From the NCBI GenBank assembly GCA_964496875.1, contig CAZCBH010000005.1, positions 1 to 64,000 on the forward strand: 64,000 bases of DNA, given 5' to 3'. The DNA is from RI-106 sp964496875 (lineage in GTDB: Bacteria; Cyanobacteriota; Vampirovibrionia; Obscuribacterales; Obscuribacteraceae). The translations under genes and the position numbers were made by a program. The notes under the pieces were generated by a model that saw nothing but the letters and a program-made list of their open reading frames with translations, was not told the DNA's origin and did no database searches. Below are positions 52,932 through 61,466 of the stretch, in pieces. Positions within the stretch are counted from its first letter, which is position 1. Every line of letters starts with the position of its first letter.

Positions 52932-53065
52932 AATTCATTTATTTTTTAATCTATTACGTTTAAACGACCGTCCTATAGTGAAAAACTAAGGCCTGTAATG
53001 GGTATGTTGTCTAAGAGTAGTGGAGAGTTCCGGCTTGGGACACACACAAATGAGAGGCGTTAGGA

Positions 53066-53848
53066 ATGCGACCAAAAGGTGATTCAGGGGCCGATGACAA
53101 GCGGCGCAATCGCAAATTCATCGATCGTATGTCCGCTCCGGCCCAGGGACTTCCTAAAAATGCGGACCGGTCTATTTACGGGCATGGCGGTGAATATGTG
53201 CCTGAAGGCGCAATGCCCCAGGGCTGGCAGGTTGCCCAGTCCGAGCAAGTGCTCGTTTATCACGAAGACAATCAGGAAGGCCAGGAAGACGGCGACTGGA
53301 TGTCGCAACTGAAGCAGAATACAATGCAAGCCCTTGCCGATCAGCGGGGCGTCAAGCTGCAGGAGATCTACAAAGAGTCCGTCTACAAGACCGGCATCGC
53401 TGTCTTAATAGACAAAATCTACGGACTCTTGCAACGTTACACCTATGACTTCAACCGGGTGGCAGGCGGAACGGATTTGCATGTTTCCGGTACTATATCC
53501 GGTGATGTCACCGAGGTCACCCGATACAATCGCCTCAGAGAAGTCGAGGAAACAGCTACATATTTTCGTTGTCGTTTCACTACCCGGCACTATGCTCTGG
53601 TAGTCAGGGGCTACGAAGACACTGTGGAGTCATATTTGATACCAGCCAATATTGTCATGGGTCTATCTAGAGCCGAAGAGCAGTATCCTCCTCTTTGTGT
53701 CATGCAGGTAAAGATTTCAGAGCAGGGCATGATGTGGAGAATGAAGGACAGCGAGCCGCCGGTTGATACTCTCGATCAACTCTGCATGTGGCTGTTTACC
53801 AGACTGGTAGACGAGACCAAGAAGAGTCTGACTATGAACGACGGCTAG
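53066..53848 (+). CDS. Hypothetical protein, 260 aa
   Basis: No family recognised. The first 60 residues are disordered and basic. Residues about 75-260 look folded, with helices (about 78-125) and a beta-rich middle with repeated Tyr-Arg-Phe strands (ATYFRCRFTTRHYALVVRGY). No signal peptide or membrane segment is seen. The start is ATG at 53066, with GAGAGGCG upstream. A 7-base tandem repeat follows the gene. Confidence 0.65.
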   Translation: MRPKGDSGADDKRRNRKFIDRMSAPAQGLPKNADRSIYGHGGEYVPEGAMPQGWQVAQSEQVLVYHEDNQEGQEDGDWMSQLKQNTMQALADQRGVKLQEIYKESVYKTGIAVLIDKIYGLLQRYTYDFNRVAGGTDLHVSGTISGDVTEVTRYNRLREVEETATYFRCRFTTRHYALVVRGYEDTVESYLIPANIVMGLSRAEEQYPPLCVMQVKISEQGMMWRMKDSEPPVDTLDQLCMWLFTRLVDETKKSLTMNDG

Positions 53849-53850
53849 AA

Positions 53851-53876
53851 ATTTCAAGTTTCAAATTTCAAATTTC
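53851..53876. repeat. 7-base tandem repeat
   Basis: About 3.7 copies of a seven-base unit, ATTTCAA with one GTTTCAA variant, just after the stop codon of the preceding gene. It is short AT-rich sequence with no evident function. Confidence 0.7.
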
Positions 53877-53959
53877 TTTCATAGACGGCAATTTAGATGA
53901 TAAGGTATTAGTCCTAACCGAATCTCAGGTGAAACAGACCAGGAGCGACTATTCATAAA

Positions 53960-55084
53960 ATGAGTTCTATCGCAAAAATCAAAGAGCTTCTTGATGACTT
54001 CCAGGAAAAGGAGGCGCTGAATAAAGAAGAGATTAGCGAGATCGAGAAACAGATTTCGGAACTGGAAGAAAGGATCGTCTCCTCCCGAGAGAGGCTAGAG
54101 AGTGTAGCCCGAGACCGAGAAAAAGTCGAAATGATGAAGAACCGCTATGCAGGCGGTGATTGGTCTGATGTTCTTGATAAGTCTTCTGGCAGAATCAGAG
54201 ATAATCGTGATTCCCAGGTTCAAGATTCAATTGGCTCGGTTAGCTCGAACGGTTCTAACGGCTATGCCACTGCTGTTGCCGAAGATAATGGTGTCGCTGA
54301 TGATACCAGGTCCATGGCCGCTCAGATTATGGAAGAAGCCTCTTCGGTGATGGATGACGATCTCGACCTGGAACTGGAGTTGCCGCCCGAGCCGGAGCTG
54401 GAGCTCGAGCCGGATATTTCGCCAGAGCCCGAGTTCGAGCCCCAGTTGGAACCAGTGCCAATGCCTGTTCCTGAACCACAGATGATCCAGCCCCCGATTC
54501 CACCTCAAGTACAACATCAACCTCAACCTCAGCACAATATAGTCGGTCAGGATGTCTCTCCGGTCGCCCTGGATAATCCAAATGCTCCGCCGATTTTGCC
54601 GGGCATTCCGAATCCACCCACCGCTTTCGATGCTATGCAGACTCCGCCCGGCATGCCCAGTATGGGTATGATGCAGCCGCCTCAGCCGGCCATCCCTGTG
54701 CCTCCGGCAGAGCCACCCGAATCACTTTTCCCTTTCAGTCAGGGCGCCGACCCCGGCTCGGAGATCGATCAGGATGCCCCCTGGGGAAGCGCTCCTCAGG
54801 TAATGGGCTGGGAGACCAGCGAAACCAGCAGCCAGTTCCCTCTGGAAGGTCAGCCGCAGCCGCCTGTTCCTCCGCAGATGCCGGGAATGCAGCCACCGCA
54901 AGCGGCCCATCCCCAGGCTCAACAACTGCCTCCTCAGCAACAGGCAGTTCTCCAGCAGAATCAGTCCGCCCCGGGCGGGTTCGATATCAGCGATGCGCTC
55001 AAGCCCGAAGGAGAAGAGGAAGAGGATAGCGGTCCAAAAGACAACAAGAAAATAAATGACGCTCTCAGGGGCCTCTTCAGCTAG
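53960..55084 (+). CDS. Coiled-coil and Pro-rich low-complexity protein
   Basis: The 374-residue product has a clear coiled coil at residues 1-60 (EEISEIEKQISELEERI) and then a long disordered region with Glu/Pro repeats (EPELELEPDISPEPEFEP), then Met/Pro/Gln-rich sequence. The last 35 residues are charged. Such proteins often act as flexible scaffolds, but no function can be assigned. It is not in an obvious operon with its neighbours. Confidence 0.65.
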   Translation: MSSIAKIKELLDDFQEKEALNKEEISEIEKQISELEERIVSSRERLESVARDREKVEMMKNRYAGGDWSDVLDKSSGRIRDNRDSQVQDSIGSVSSNGSNGYATAVAEDNGVADDTRSMAAQIMEEASSVMDDDLDLELELPPEPELELEPDISPEPEFEPQLEPVPMPVPEPQMIQPPIPPQVQHQPQPQHNIVGQDVSPVALDNPNAPPILPGIPNPPTAFDAMQTPPGMPSMGMMQPPQPAIPVPPAEPPESLFPFSQGADPGSEIDQDAPWGSAPQVMGWETSETSSQFPLEGQPQPPVPPQMPGMQPPQAAHPQAQQLPPQQQAVLQQNQSAPGGFDISDALKPEGEEEEDSGPKDNKKINDALRGLFS

Positions 55085-55265
55085 TAAATCTGGTTAACAG
55101 TCTCTAATTCGTCTCAGGTGGGGCGGATCTGAGAACATCGTCATTTACAAAAAGCAATCCTCTGCTAACATCAAGAGCCTGTCCTACGGATTGGACGCGA
55201 ATTTGCGTTTTTCTTCGTCGGCAGATTTTTGGAAGTTGTCCGAAGCAGGAAAGTGGGCGGAGATT

Positions 55266-55478
55266 ATGAAAGAAATTGCGTCGATGATGGCTGGTGTTGT
55301 TCTCGAGATCCTGGTCAAGCCGGGAGATGATGTGACCGACGGTATGGAAGTGGCGATTCTCGAATCCATGAAGATGCAGCTTCCCGTGCAATCCGACAAA
55401 GCAGGCAAGGTGAAAGAGGTCAAAGTCAACAGCGGTGACTTTGTCAACGAGGGCGATCTGCTGCTCGTGCTCGACTGA
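55266..55478 (+). CDS. Biotin/lipoyl-attachment carrier protein
   Basis: The 70-residue product is a minimal biotinyl domain. The ESMKM motif carries the Lys that receives biotin, and PGDDVTDGMEVAILESMKM and VNSGDFVNEGDLLLVLD are standard. The frame is open upstream to 55191, but ATG 55266 with GGAG before it gives the compact domain. It ends 11 bases before an HMG-CoA lyase gene. It is probably the biotin carrier of an acyl-CoA carboxylase such as methylcrotonyl-CoA carboxylase, whose other subunits are not in the window. Confidence 0.82.
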   Translation: MKEIASMMAGVVLEILVKPGDDVTDGMEVAILESMKMQLPVQSDKAGKVKEVKVNSGDFVNEGDLLLVLD

Positions 55479-55489
55479 GGTAGAGTCGG

Positions 55490-56452
55490 ATGTTCGAGAA
55501 TCTTCCAGGTCAGATTAAAGTAGTCGAGGTCGGCCCCAGGGACGGTCTTCAGAACGAAGAAAAAAATATTCCCACCGCCGACAAGGTTCGCTTGATCGAG
55601 GCCCTGGCGGCATCCGGATTGAAGAATATAGAGGTGAGCTCCTTTGTTTCGCCCAAGTGGATACCGCAGCTTGCCGACGCTTTAGAAGTGGCAGGCTCTC
55701 TAAATTTGCCGGATGTGAACAAGTCCGCCCTGGTGCCTAATTTGAAAGGCTATGAACGCTTCAAAGAGGCAGGCCTCGATCAGGTGGCGCTTTTTATGTC
55801 CGCCTCCGAGTCTCACAGTAAGAAGAACATCAATAAGTCGGTGGATGAAGCTTTCGTCGCCCTGGCAGAAGTCTGCGATACGGCCAAGGGAGACGGCTAT
55901 CCGGTGCGTTGTTATGTCTCTGTGGTTTTTGAATGTCCCTATGAAGGCACGGTCTCACCGGAACAGGTTACAAGAATCACCGAGCGTCTTCTCTCTATGG
56001 GAATAGACGAGATTTCGCTGGGTGATACCATCGGTGCGGCCACACCAAATCAGGTTGTCGACATGATTTCGCGGGTGGCACGGCATTGCGATCTTGATAA
56101 ATTGGCTCTGCACTTTCACGACACCAGGGGCACGGCCCTGGTCAATGTGCTTGCCGGTCTCGAGTCAGGAATTTCTATTTATGACAGCAGTCTGGGCGGC
56201 ATGGGCGGTTGTCCTTATGCTCCGGGAGCGGCAGGTAATCTTGCCACCGAAGATCTGGTCTATCTTCTGCATGGACTGGGATGCGATACCGGAGTAGATC
56301 TCGACAGGTTGGTGGATGCCGGTTTGCTCGCCCAGGAGCTTCTGGGCAAGACTTTGCCGGGACGTTATCTCGGTGCCGCGCTCGGAAAGCGGCAGAAAGG
56401 TTGTCCGGCGGTGGAGTCCTGCGCCGATGGCAGCGGCTCAGCGGTTCGTTAA
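55490..56452 (+). CDS. mvaB: Hydroxymethylglutaryl-CoA lyase
   Basis: The enzyme splits 3-hydroxy-3-methylglutaryl-CoA into acetoacetate and acetyl-CoA, the last step of leucine degradation. The 320-residue product has the DRE-TIM segment VEVGPRDGLQNE, the VSSFVSPKWIPQLAD patch, metal-binding HFHDTRG and the signature GGCPYAPGAAGN with the catalytic Cys. It lies between a biotin carrier gene and an enoyl-CoA hydratase gene, which fits a leucine/isovalerate pathway operon. Confidence 0.94.
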   Translation: MFENLPGQIKVVEVGPRDGLQNEEKNIPTADKVRLIEALAASGLKNIEVSSFVSPKWIPQLADALEVAGSLNLPDVNKSALVPNLKGYERFKEAGLDQVALFMSASESHSKKNINKSVDEAFVALAEVCDTAKGDGYPVRCYVSVVFECPYEGTVSPEQVTRITERLLSMGIDEISLGDTIGAATPNQVVDMISRVARHCDLDKLALHFHDTRGTALVNVLAGLESGISIYDSSLGGMGGCPYAPGAAGNLATEDLVYLLHGLGCDTGVDLDRLVDAGLLAQELLGKTLPGRYLGAALGKRQKGCPAVESCADGSGSAVR

Positions 56453-56469
56453 GGAGAGGATAGAGGAGC

Positions 56470-57303
56470 ATGGGTAAAGCGGTGGCTACTGAAGAGAAAG
56501 TCGTAATTCTGGAAAGAGAAGGGCATCTCGCCTGGATCAAGTTGAACCGACCGCAGGTGCACAACTGCCTCAGTCGGCAAGTTCTCAAAGAGATTATCGC
56601 TGCTTGCGAAGAGTTGGCGGCGGATAGAACCGTGCGGGTGGTCGCCATTATCGGCTCCGGCGCCAAAGTCTTCTGTGCCGGCGCGGATCTTGCCGAACGC
56701 AAGACTCTCACCGAAGGAGAGACCCTCGATTATATCGCCCTGATTCAGAGAACCATGTGCACGATAGAGTCCCTGCCCCAGCCGGTGATTGCGGCCATCA
56801 ATGGCTCGGCTTTCGGCGGCGGCACGGAACTTGCCCTCGCCTGCGATCTCCGAGTGATGATGAGCGAAGCCAAACTACGCTTGACCGAAGTTCGTCTTGG
56901 TATCATCCCTGGTGCTGGTGGGACTCAGCGTTTACCTCGTTTAATAGGAAAGTCCAAGGCGAAGGAGATGATCTTGACCGCTGCTCCAATCGGTGCTCAA
57001 GATGGTAAGTCGATTGGATTGATTCACCGGGTGGTCGAGAGTCAGGTGAACGAGAGCATGGAAGACGGCTTTGTAAAAGACCTGTTAGAAGCTGTGAGAG
57101 ATTGGGCCAAAGAGATAGCCCAGGCTGCACCGCTTTCTCTGCAGCGCGCCAAAGAGGCGATTGACAAAGGTTATGATCGAGACCTGGAAGCCGGTTTGGC
57201 TTTGGAAACCAAGGCCTATATCCAGCTTCTCAACACAAAAGACCGTCTGGAGGGTCTGGCCGCTTTTGCGGAGAAGCGTTCCCCCGAATACAAGGGAGAG
57301 TAG
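56470..57303 (+). CDS. Enoyl-CoA hydratase family protein, likely methylglutaconyl-CoA hydratase
   Basis: The 277-residue crotonase-fold protein has the oxyanion-hole segments FCAGADLAERK and NGSAFGGGTELALACD, and the two catalytic Glu regions EVRLGIIPGAGGTQRL. The neighbouring HMG-CoA lyase and biotin carrier suggest it hydrates 3-methylglutaconyl-CoA in leucine degradation, rather than acting in beta-oxidation. AGGAG lies upstream of the ATG. Confidence 0.9.
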   Translation: MGKAVATEEKVVILEREGHLAWIKLNRPQVHNCLSRQVLKEIIAACEELAADRTVRVVAIIGSGAKVFCAGADLAERKTLTEGETLDYIALIQRTMCTIESLPQPVIAAINGSAFGGGTELALACDLRVMMSEAKLRLTEVRLGIIPGAGGTQRLPRLIGKSKAKEMILTAAPIGAQDGKSIGLIHRVVESQVNESMEDGFVKDLLEAVRDWAKEIAQAAPLSLQRAKEAIDKGYDRDLEAGLALETKAYIQLLNTKDRLEGLAAFAEKRSPEYKGE

Positions 57304-57325
57304 GTAGTTTCAGGTGATATTAGAC

Positions 57326-58000
57326 ATGATGAATGCCCATGACGATCTGGAGAGGGAAGAGGAAATAGGCAACCCCGATGCTGTTCCTTTGCCGGTGACC
57401 GCTCTTATTCTTTGTGGCGGGCGCTCCAAACGAATGGGAAGACCGAAAGCCTTCCTGCCCTACGAAGGCAGCACCATGATCTCCCATGTTATAAAAAGTA
57501 TTGGAGGACTCTTCCGCGAGACCCTTCTGGTGTCCAACGAACCGGAGGCTTTCGAGGACCTGGGTATGGATGTGGTCAAAGACATTCTCCCTTATCGCGG
57601 TCCCATGGGCGGAATTCTTTCTGGATTGCTCGTGGCAAGGTATCCCCACGTCTTCGTGATTGCCTGCGACATGCCCCTGGTGACCGAGTCGCTGATAATG
57701 CCTCTGGCTGCCATGCGTCACGAACGCGATGTGGTGGTGATCTCGCATGACAATGGCATCGAGCCTTTATTAGGGTTTTATTCGAAGAATTGTATTAAGC
57801 CTTTAGAAGAGTCGCTTTTCGCCGGTACGCTCAGTATCAAAGACTTGCTCGGGGAGCTCTCTTGCACCACCCACAGGGTCAAGGGCAATGGCGAGTTGCC
57901 GGCATATTTCAATGTGAATACGCCCAAAGATTATTCGAGGTTGATCACAAAAGCTGGAGCGGTGCTTCCCCATGGTTCCGTTTTTGATTCGGACTCTTAG
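57326..58000 (+). CDS. mobA: Molybdenum cofactor guanylyltransferase
   Basis: MobA transfers GMP to molybdopterin to form the guanine dinucleotide cofactor. The product has ALILCGGRSKRMGRPKAFLPY, the nucleotide-binding start, GPMGGILSGL and IACDMPLVTESLI. ATG at 57326 has AGGTGA at 57312-57317 eight bases upstream, so I prefer it to the GTG at 57314. No other molybdopterin gene is in the window. It follows the hydratase gene closely and may share its transcript. Confidence 0.9.
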   Translation: MMNAHDDLEREEEIGNPDAVPLPVTALILCGGRSKRMGRPKAFLPYEGSTMISHVIKSIGGLFRETLLVSNEPEAFEDLGMDVVKDILPYRGPMGGILSGLLVARYPHVFVIACDMPLVTESLIMPLAAMRHERDVVVISHDNGIEPLLGFYSKNCIKPLEESLFAGTLSIKDLLGELSCTTHRVKGNGELPAYFNVNTPKDYSRLITKAGAVLPHGSVFDSDS

Positions 58001-58010
58001 CCTTTTCCTT

Positions 58011-58040
58011 TTGACAAAATAGATTCTTCCGGGTTATAGT
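58011..58040 (+). promoter_or_regulatory. Promoter of the ABC-F gene
   Basis: TTGACA (58011-58016) and TATAGT (58035-58040) are 18 bases apart. Transcription would begin near 58047 and give a leader of about 300 bases before ATG 58348. Confidence 0.75.
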
Positions 58041-58046
58041 TCTATT

Positions 58047-58347
58047 CTTAGAGATAACCACCCTCCCTTCGCGGAGAAAAATAAAGAAGGTACACGCCAG
58101 TGAAAATCGCGTAGCTCAAGAATTGCGCTTCTCATCTGATTTAAGACCGGTGGTGTTGAAATGAATATTTCTCTATAAGCTTATTGATAGATCATAGCTT
58201 TTGTATGTGTTTCAGGCTCTGACGCCCGTTTTTGGGGCGGGACCAGGCAGTCGCTGAAATGCTGAGCTGACGCCGCATCTGGTGCGGCTTCATTTGCATG
58301 CTTTCGCCTCGTTCTATTTGAGCGAATCGAAAGCGGGAGGTTTTTGC
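58047..58347 (+). promoter_or_regulatory. Structured leader of the ABC-F gene, possible attenuator
   Basis: The leader has a very short reading frame ATG at 58161 to TAA 58178 (peptide MNISL), then three hairpins: CGCCC/GGGCG (58223-58227, 58235-58239), GCCGCA/TGCGGC (58272-58277, 58283-58288, followed by a weak T-rich run), and GCTTTCG/CGAAAGC (58300-58306, 58328-58334), which ends against the ribosome binding site GGGAGG at 58335-58340. Leader peptides and attenuators of this kind regulate many antibiotic-resistance ABC-F genes. Confidence 0.5.
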
Positions 58348-59253
58348 ATGCTCGAATTACACAAACTCAGTTTTTCCTTCGATAGCAAGAAGCTTTTCGA
58401 AGAGGTCTCTCTAAAGGTCGAAGTCGGAGAACGTGTCGGTGTTGTCGGACCAAACGGCTCCGGTAAGTCGACATTGCTGAAGCTTATTTCCGGTAAGCTT
58501 GAAAGGCATACTGTTCAGGGGACTATCCTGGGACCTTCGCCGGTGGAGATAGTTTACATCGATTGTCGGGACAGTTATTTTGCCCGGCGGAGTCTGCTTG
58601 CTCTGGCTGCTCCGCAATGGCATGCTGCCAGAGAGAAGATGATCGCAGCCAGTCGGCGATTGAATGCCGACTATGAAAGGGCTTTTGAAGAATTCGAGAG
58701 CCAGGGGGGCTGGGGGCGTCTGGCGTCGATCGAAAAGGAGTTATCTTTTTTTGCGCTCGATGGACAATCAATCGACCCGGAGGTTCTTGAATCAAGCCAG
58801 TTGAGCGGTGGTGAGAGAATAAAGGCAGCTCTTTGTTCTTTGACTTCTAAACGCTATCGTCTTGCGCTATTAGACGAACCTACCAATAATCTCGATAGCA
58901 AGAGCAGGGAATGGCTTATCGACTTTATCAATAGTTGCACCGAGACTTTTTTGATCGTCTCACATGATCGGGATTTTTTAGACAGGACCTGTTCTCGAAC
59001 TTTTGTGCTGGAGCCTTTCAGTCGGTCTGTTCAGTCTTATCAGGGCAATTACAGCTGGGCCATGGAAGCCCGGGAAATAGAGCGGGTTCGCAACGCAGCA
59101 AAACAGGAGGTCGAAAGACGGCTTATAGAAAGGCTTACGGAGGATATCAGAAAGACAAAAGAGCAAGCCTCCCGGGTCGAACGTGCCACCACCAACGATT
59201 ATATTCGGGGGCGCAGTAAAAAGGTTGCGGCTAAGGCTAAAGCCCGGGAGTGA
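58348..59253 (+). CDS. ABC-F protein, N-terminal half (interrupted by in-frame UGA)
   Basis: ATG 58348 follows GGGAGG. The 301-residue product has the first ABC domain of an ABC-F protein: Walker A GPNGSGKS (34-41), signature LSGGERIKAAL, Walker B LALLDEPTNNLD, then the charged inter-domain linker. It ends at TGA 59251-59253 in the linker, at codon 302, where related proteins simply continue. The next codons are in the same frame and encode the second ABC domain. ABC-F proteins bind the ribosomal E site and protect it from antibiotics or relieve stalling. The stop may be a mutation, a sequencing error or a read-through site. Confidence 0.85.
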   Translation: MLELHKLSFSFDSKKLFEEVSLKVEVGERVGVVGPNGSGKSTLLKLISGKLERHTVQGTILGPSPVEIVYIDCRDSYFARRSLLALAAPQWHAAREKMIAASRRLNADYERAFEEFESQGGWGRLASIEKELSFFALDGQSIDPEVLESSQLSGGERIKAALCSLTSKRYRLALLDEPTNNLDSKSREWLIDFINSCTETFLIVSHDRDFLDRTCSRTFVLEPFSRSVQSYQGNYSWAMEAREIERVRNAAKQEVERRLIERLTEDIRKTKEQASRVERATTNDYIRGRSKKVAAKAKARE

Positions 59254-59361
59254 CGTCTGGGCAAAATTCTGGAGAGCAAAGTCTCCAACTGGCCAAAGGA
59301 AGCGGCCGCGCCCTGTTTCGAACTCGGTGTCGCAAAGCGTCCCCACCGGCAGTGCATTGCC

Positions 59362-59958
59362 GTGGCAGCCCGGCAGCTCAATGTGGGTTTCAGTGCCGAC
59401 CGGGTTTTAATCGAGTCCGCTGCTTTCGAATTCAGCTATGGCGAAAGGGTGGCTCTGGTTGGGGATAACGGGGCGGGCAAGTCCAGTCTGATTAATACGA
59501 TAATGGGGCGGATTCCTCCTCTGTCCGGAGAGCTTCATCGAAGTCCGCATCTTCGGTTCGGTCATCTCAGCCAGGGTAGATGCGAATACGATTTCGAAAT
59601 TGAATTCGGAACGAAGACCTCAGTGCTGAGCCTCTTTGCCGACTGGGGCAACGAAGCCGAGATTCGCAGATATCTCAGTCGAATACGGCTCACCGGGGCT
59701 ACTCTCAGTCAATCCATCGATCTGCTCAGCGAAGGGGAGCGCACCCGTCTGGAACTGGCCTTGATATTAAAAGCCCTACCGGATGTGCTTATTCTCGATG
59801 AGCCCACCAATCATCTGGACATAGATTCAATCGAGGCCCTGGAGAATGTTTTGAGAGCGTATCGGGGCACCATTATTCTGGTTTCTCATGATCGGCGTTT
59901 CACAGAGATGATCGCGCCGCATAAGACCCTCACTATCTGTGACAGAAGACTTATCTGA
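59362..59958 (+). CDS. ABC-F protein, C-terminal half
   Basis: The frame after the UGA at 59251 continues without another stop, so 59254-59361 codes the rest of the linker. GTG at 59362 would give a separate 198-residue protein, but no ribosome binding site is seen before it. It has the second ABC domain: Walker A GDNGAGKSS, signature LSEGERTRLELA and Walker B VLILDEPTNHLD with the D-loop. Read together with the first half, the gene has 535 sense codons, a normal ABC-F length. The end overlaps the convergent pilus gene by eight bases. Confidence 0.8.
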   Translation: MAARQLNVGFSADRVLIESAAFEFSYGERVALVGDNGAGKSSLINTIMGRIPPLSGELHRSPHLRFGHLSQGRCEYDFEIEFGTKTSVLSLFADWGNEAEIRRYLSRIRLTGATLSQSIDLLSEGERTRLELALILKALPDVLILDEPTNHLDIDSIEALENVLRAYRGTIILVSHDRRFTEMIAPHKTLTICDRRLI

Positions 59959-60646
59959 TCTCGGGCAGGCGCAACTCTCTGGTATTGCCTTCTTCTTCGA
60001 TGACCGCTCGGTCGTCGTCCAGGTAAACCAGTCGGACGGTCTCGTAGCTTTCGCCTTTACCCAGGGTGACATATGGCTTTAGTCCATGGGAGCTGACATA
60101 GACTTTGTCTTTCAAGGCCAGTACCGCTTTGTCTCCCAGGATGGCGTTCAGGCTCAGTTTGCTTCTCAGGCTCTGACTAGCAGGCGGATTGGGCAATTCA
60201 TCAAGCGAGATACCTTCTTCGGCCTGGGGTTCCGGTGGCAGGTTGGAACCGAAATCAGCGCCTCCCATAGCCGGGGGCGGGGGCAGAAGACCCTGGTCAC
60301 CGCCTGTATCCGGGGGGGGGGGCAGGTCTATTTTGGCTGGGTTGGAGGAACTTGCTGAATCAAGAACAACATCTATGGGCGCGAAGGGATCTTTCTGACC
60401 TGCCTCGGCACTTGAAATTAGACGTGCTTCTTTTCGACCGGTGGCAATATAGCTCTTTTCAGGCAGATCTTGTGAAGCCTGGGCTGTCGCTCTGACCTTG
60501 GTCGATGTTTTGCTTTGCGTCTTCGGTGACGGGTTTAACAGGGCAACCTCATTGGCACCATTACCGTCATCGCGATTGTTGAGGTAGTACGTGGCAGCGC
60601 TTGCGATTACACCGATCAGAATGATGATTAGGAGTCTTGCGTTCAT
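59951..60646 (-). CDS. PilP-like pilus assembly protein
   Basis: The 231-residue product has an N-terminal hydrophobic helix (about 4-22), a disordered Pro-rich middle (about 100-150) and a C-terminal beta-rich domain. The phrase KDPFAPIDV near residue 85 and the last 60 residues (LNAILGDKAVLALKDKVYV, then VRLVYLDDDRAVI) resemble PilP, an inner-membrane lipoprotein of the type IV pilus alignment complex. No lipobox is seen, so this is a tethered form. It is downstream of pilO and pilMN-like genes, which supports the call. Confidence 0.65.
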   Translation of the reverse strand: MNARLLIIILIGVIASAATYYLNNRDDGNGANEVALLNPSPKTQSKTSTKVRATAQASQDLPEKSYIATGRKEARLISSAEAGQKDPFAPIDVVLDSASSSNPAKIDLPPPPDTGGDQGLLPPPPAMGGADFGSNLPPEPQAEEGISLDELPNPPASQSLRSKLSLNAILGDKAVLALKDKVYVSSHGLKPYVTLGKGESYETVRLVYLDDDRAVIEEEGNTRELRLPEIR

Positions 60647-60749
60647 GGGAGAGGGCGTCCATATCCATTAGACTGATGCTTTATATATAATAGCTCATTC
60701 TGCTTTTCATCTCTTCTCGGGGCTCTGCAGCGCCAAATATAGGACGCTT

Positions 60750-61466
60750 TCAGCTCGGAAGATAATAGATATGCAAGAGGAAGGTCATGACCGGAGATGA
60801 AAGACCAAGCTCTTTGCCCTTTTCCGCCGCCAGGGTCTTCGTGGCCTCTTTCTTCTCGTCTTCCGGCATGGCGATGATAATATCCCTTACACCGACAATT
60901 CTTTGATAGCCTTCCAGATCCTTCAACACTCCCAGCATGCCCTGGTAGTCCCCGGCTACATAGACCCTTCTTGTTATATGTTTGAGACCGAGCGGATCTA
61001 CCTCTTCTGTGTTTTCTTGTTCTGCGGTTTTTTGATTCTGGCTTCTTTGTAGAGGCTTCTTCGGTTTTGCAGGTAGCTTGCCACCGACTTCTTGAACCAG
61101 GCTCTCGATTAAATTCTCTTTTTTCTTGTTTGTTCTGCCCGGATCGTACTCTTCAACGCCAAGGAGCGAGGTGTTATTAGTTTTGCACATTTTCTCTAGA
61201 TCGAAGATGAGCAGGTCCAGATCCGGTTTATCCGGTACCGATGTACGCAGTTTCTGGATCTCTTTATGAATCAGCGCACGTTTAGCAAGAAGCCGGTGCT
61301 TCTGGGCTAACTTTATCTCCAGGACATCATACTGTTGTTTCAAGGAATCCAGCTGGGACTGTTTTACACTTGCTTCATCGAGGGTCGGCTGAAGTAGCGA
61401 AAACGCCATTACTACCGTTCCCAGAAGCGGTGCCACGCATAGTCCTACCTGTTGATAGAGTTGCAC
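60750..61466 (-). CDS. pilO: PilO-like type IV pilus assembly protein
   Basis: The 238-residue product has one membrane helix (about 8-28), a coiled coil (about 33-75, LDSLKQQYDVLEIKLAQKHRLL) and a C-terminal alpha-beta domain, separated by a charged linker. This is the layout of PilO, which pairs with PilN in the inner-membrane alignment complex. The start is GTG at 61466, which shares its G with the stop of the upstream gene (TAGTG), with AGGAGG nine bases before. The upstream gene encodes the PilM-PilN fusion. Confidence 0.85.
   Translation of the reverse strand: MQLYQQVGLCVAPLLGTVVMAFSLLQPTLDEASVKQSQLDSLKQQYDVLEIKLAQKHRLLAKRALIHKEIQKLRTSVPDKPDLDLLIFDLEKMCKTNNTSLLGVEEYDPGRTNKKKENLIESLVQEVGGKLPAKPKKPLQRSQNQKTAEQENTEEVDPLGLKHITRRVYVAGDYQGMLGVLKDLEGYQRIVGVRDIIIAMPEDEKKEATKTLAAEKGKELGLSSPVMTFLLHIYYLPS

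Noticed and set aside
53851..53876. CRISPR or other repeat array
   Set aside because: The unit is only 7 bases and AT-rich, with fewer than four copies and no spacers.
54330..55084. Shadow frames opposite the Pro/Glu-rich protein
   Set aside because: They are products of biased composition on the other strand and have no start signals or recognisable domains.
58282..58347. N-terminal extension of the ABC-F protein by 22 residues
   Set aside because: The ATG at 58348 has GGGAGG upstream and gives the standard ABC-F start; the earlier bases form leader hairpins.
59251..59253. UGA read as Trp, Gly or selenocysteine
   Set aside because: Many genes in the window end properly in TGA, no Cys or Sec context is evident at this linker position, and I see no SECIS-like structure.
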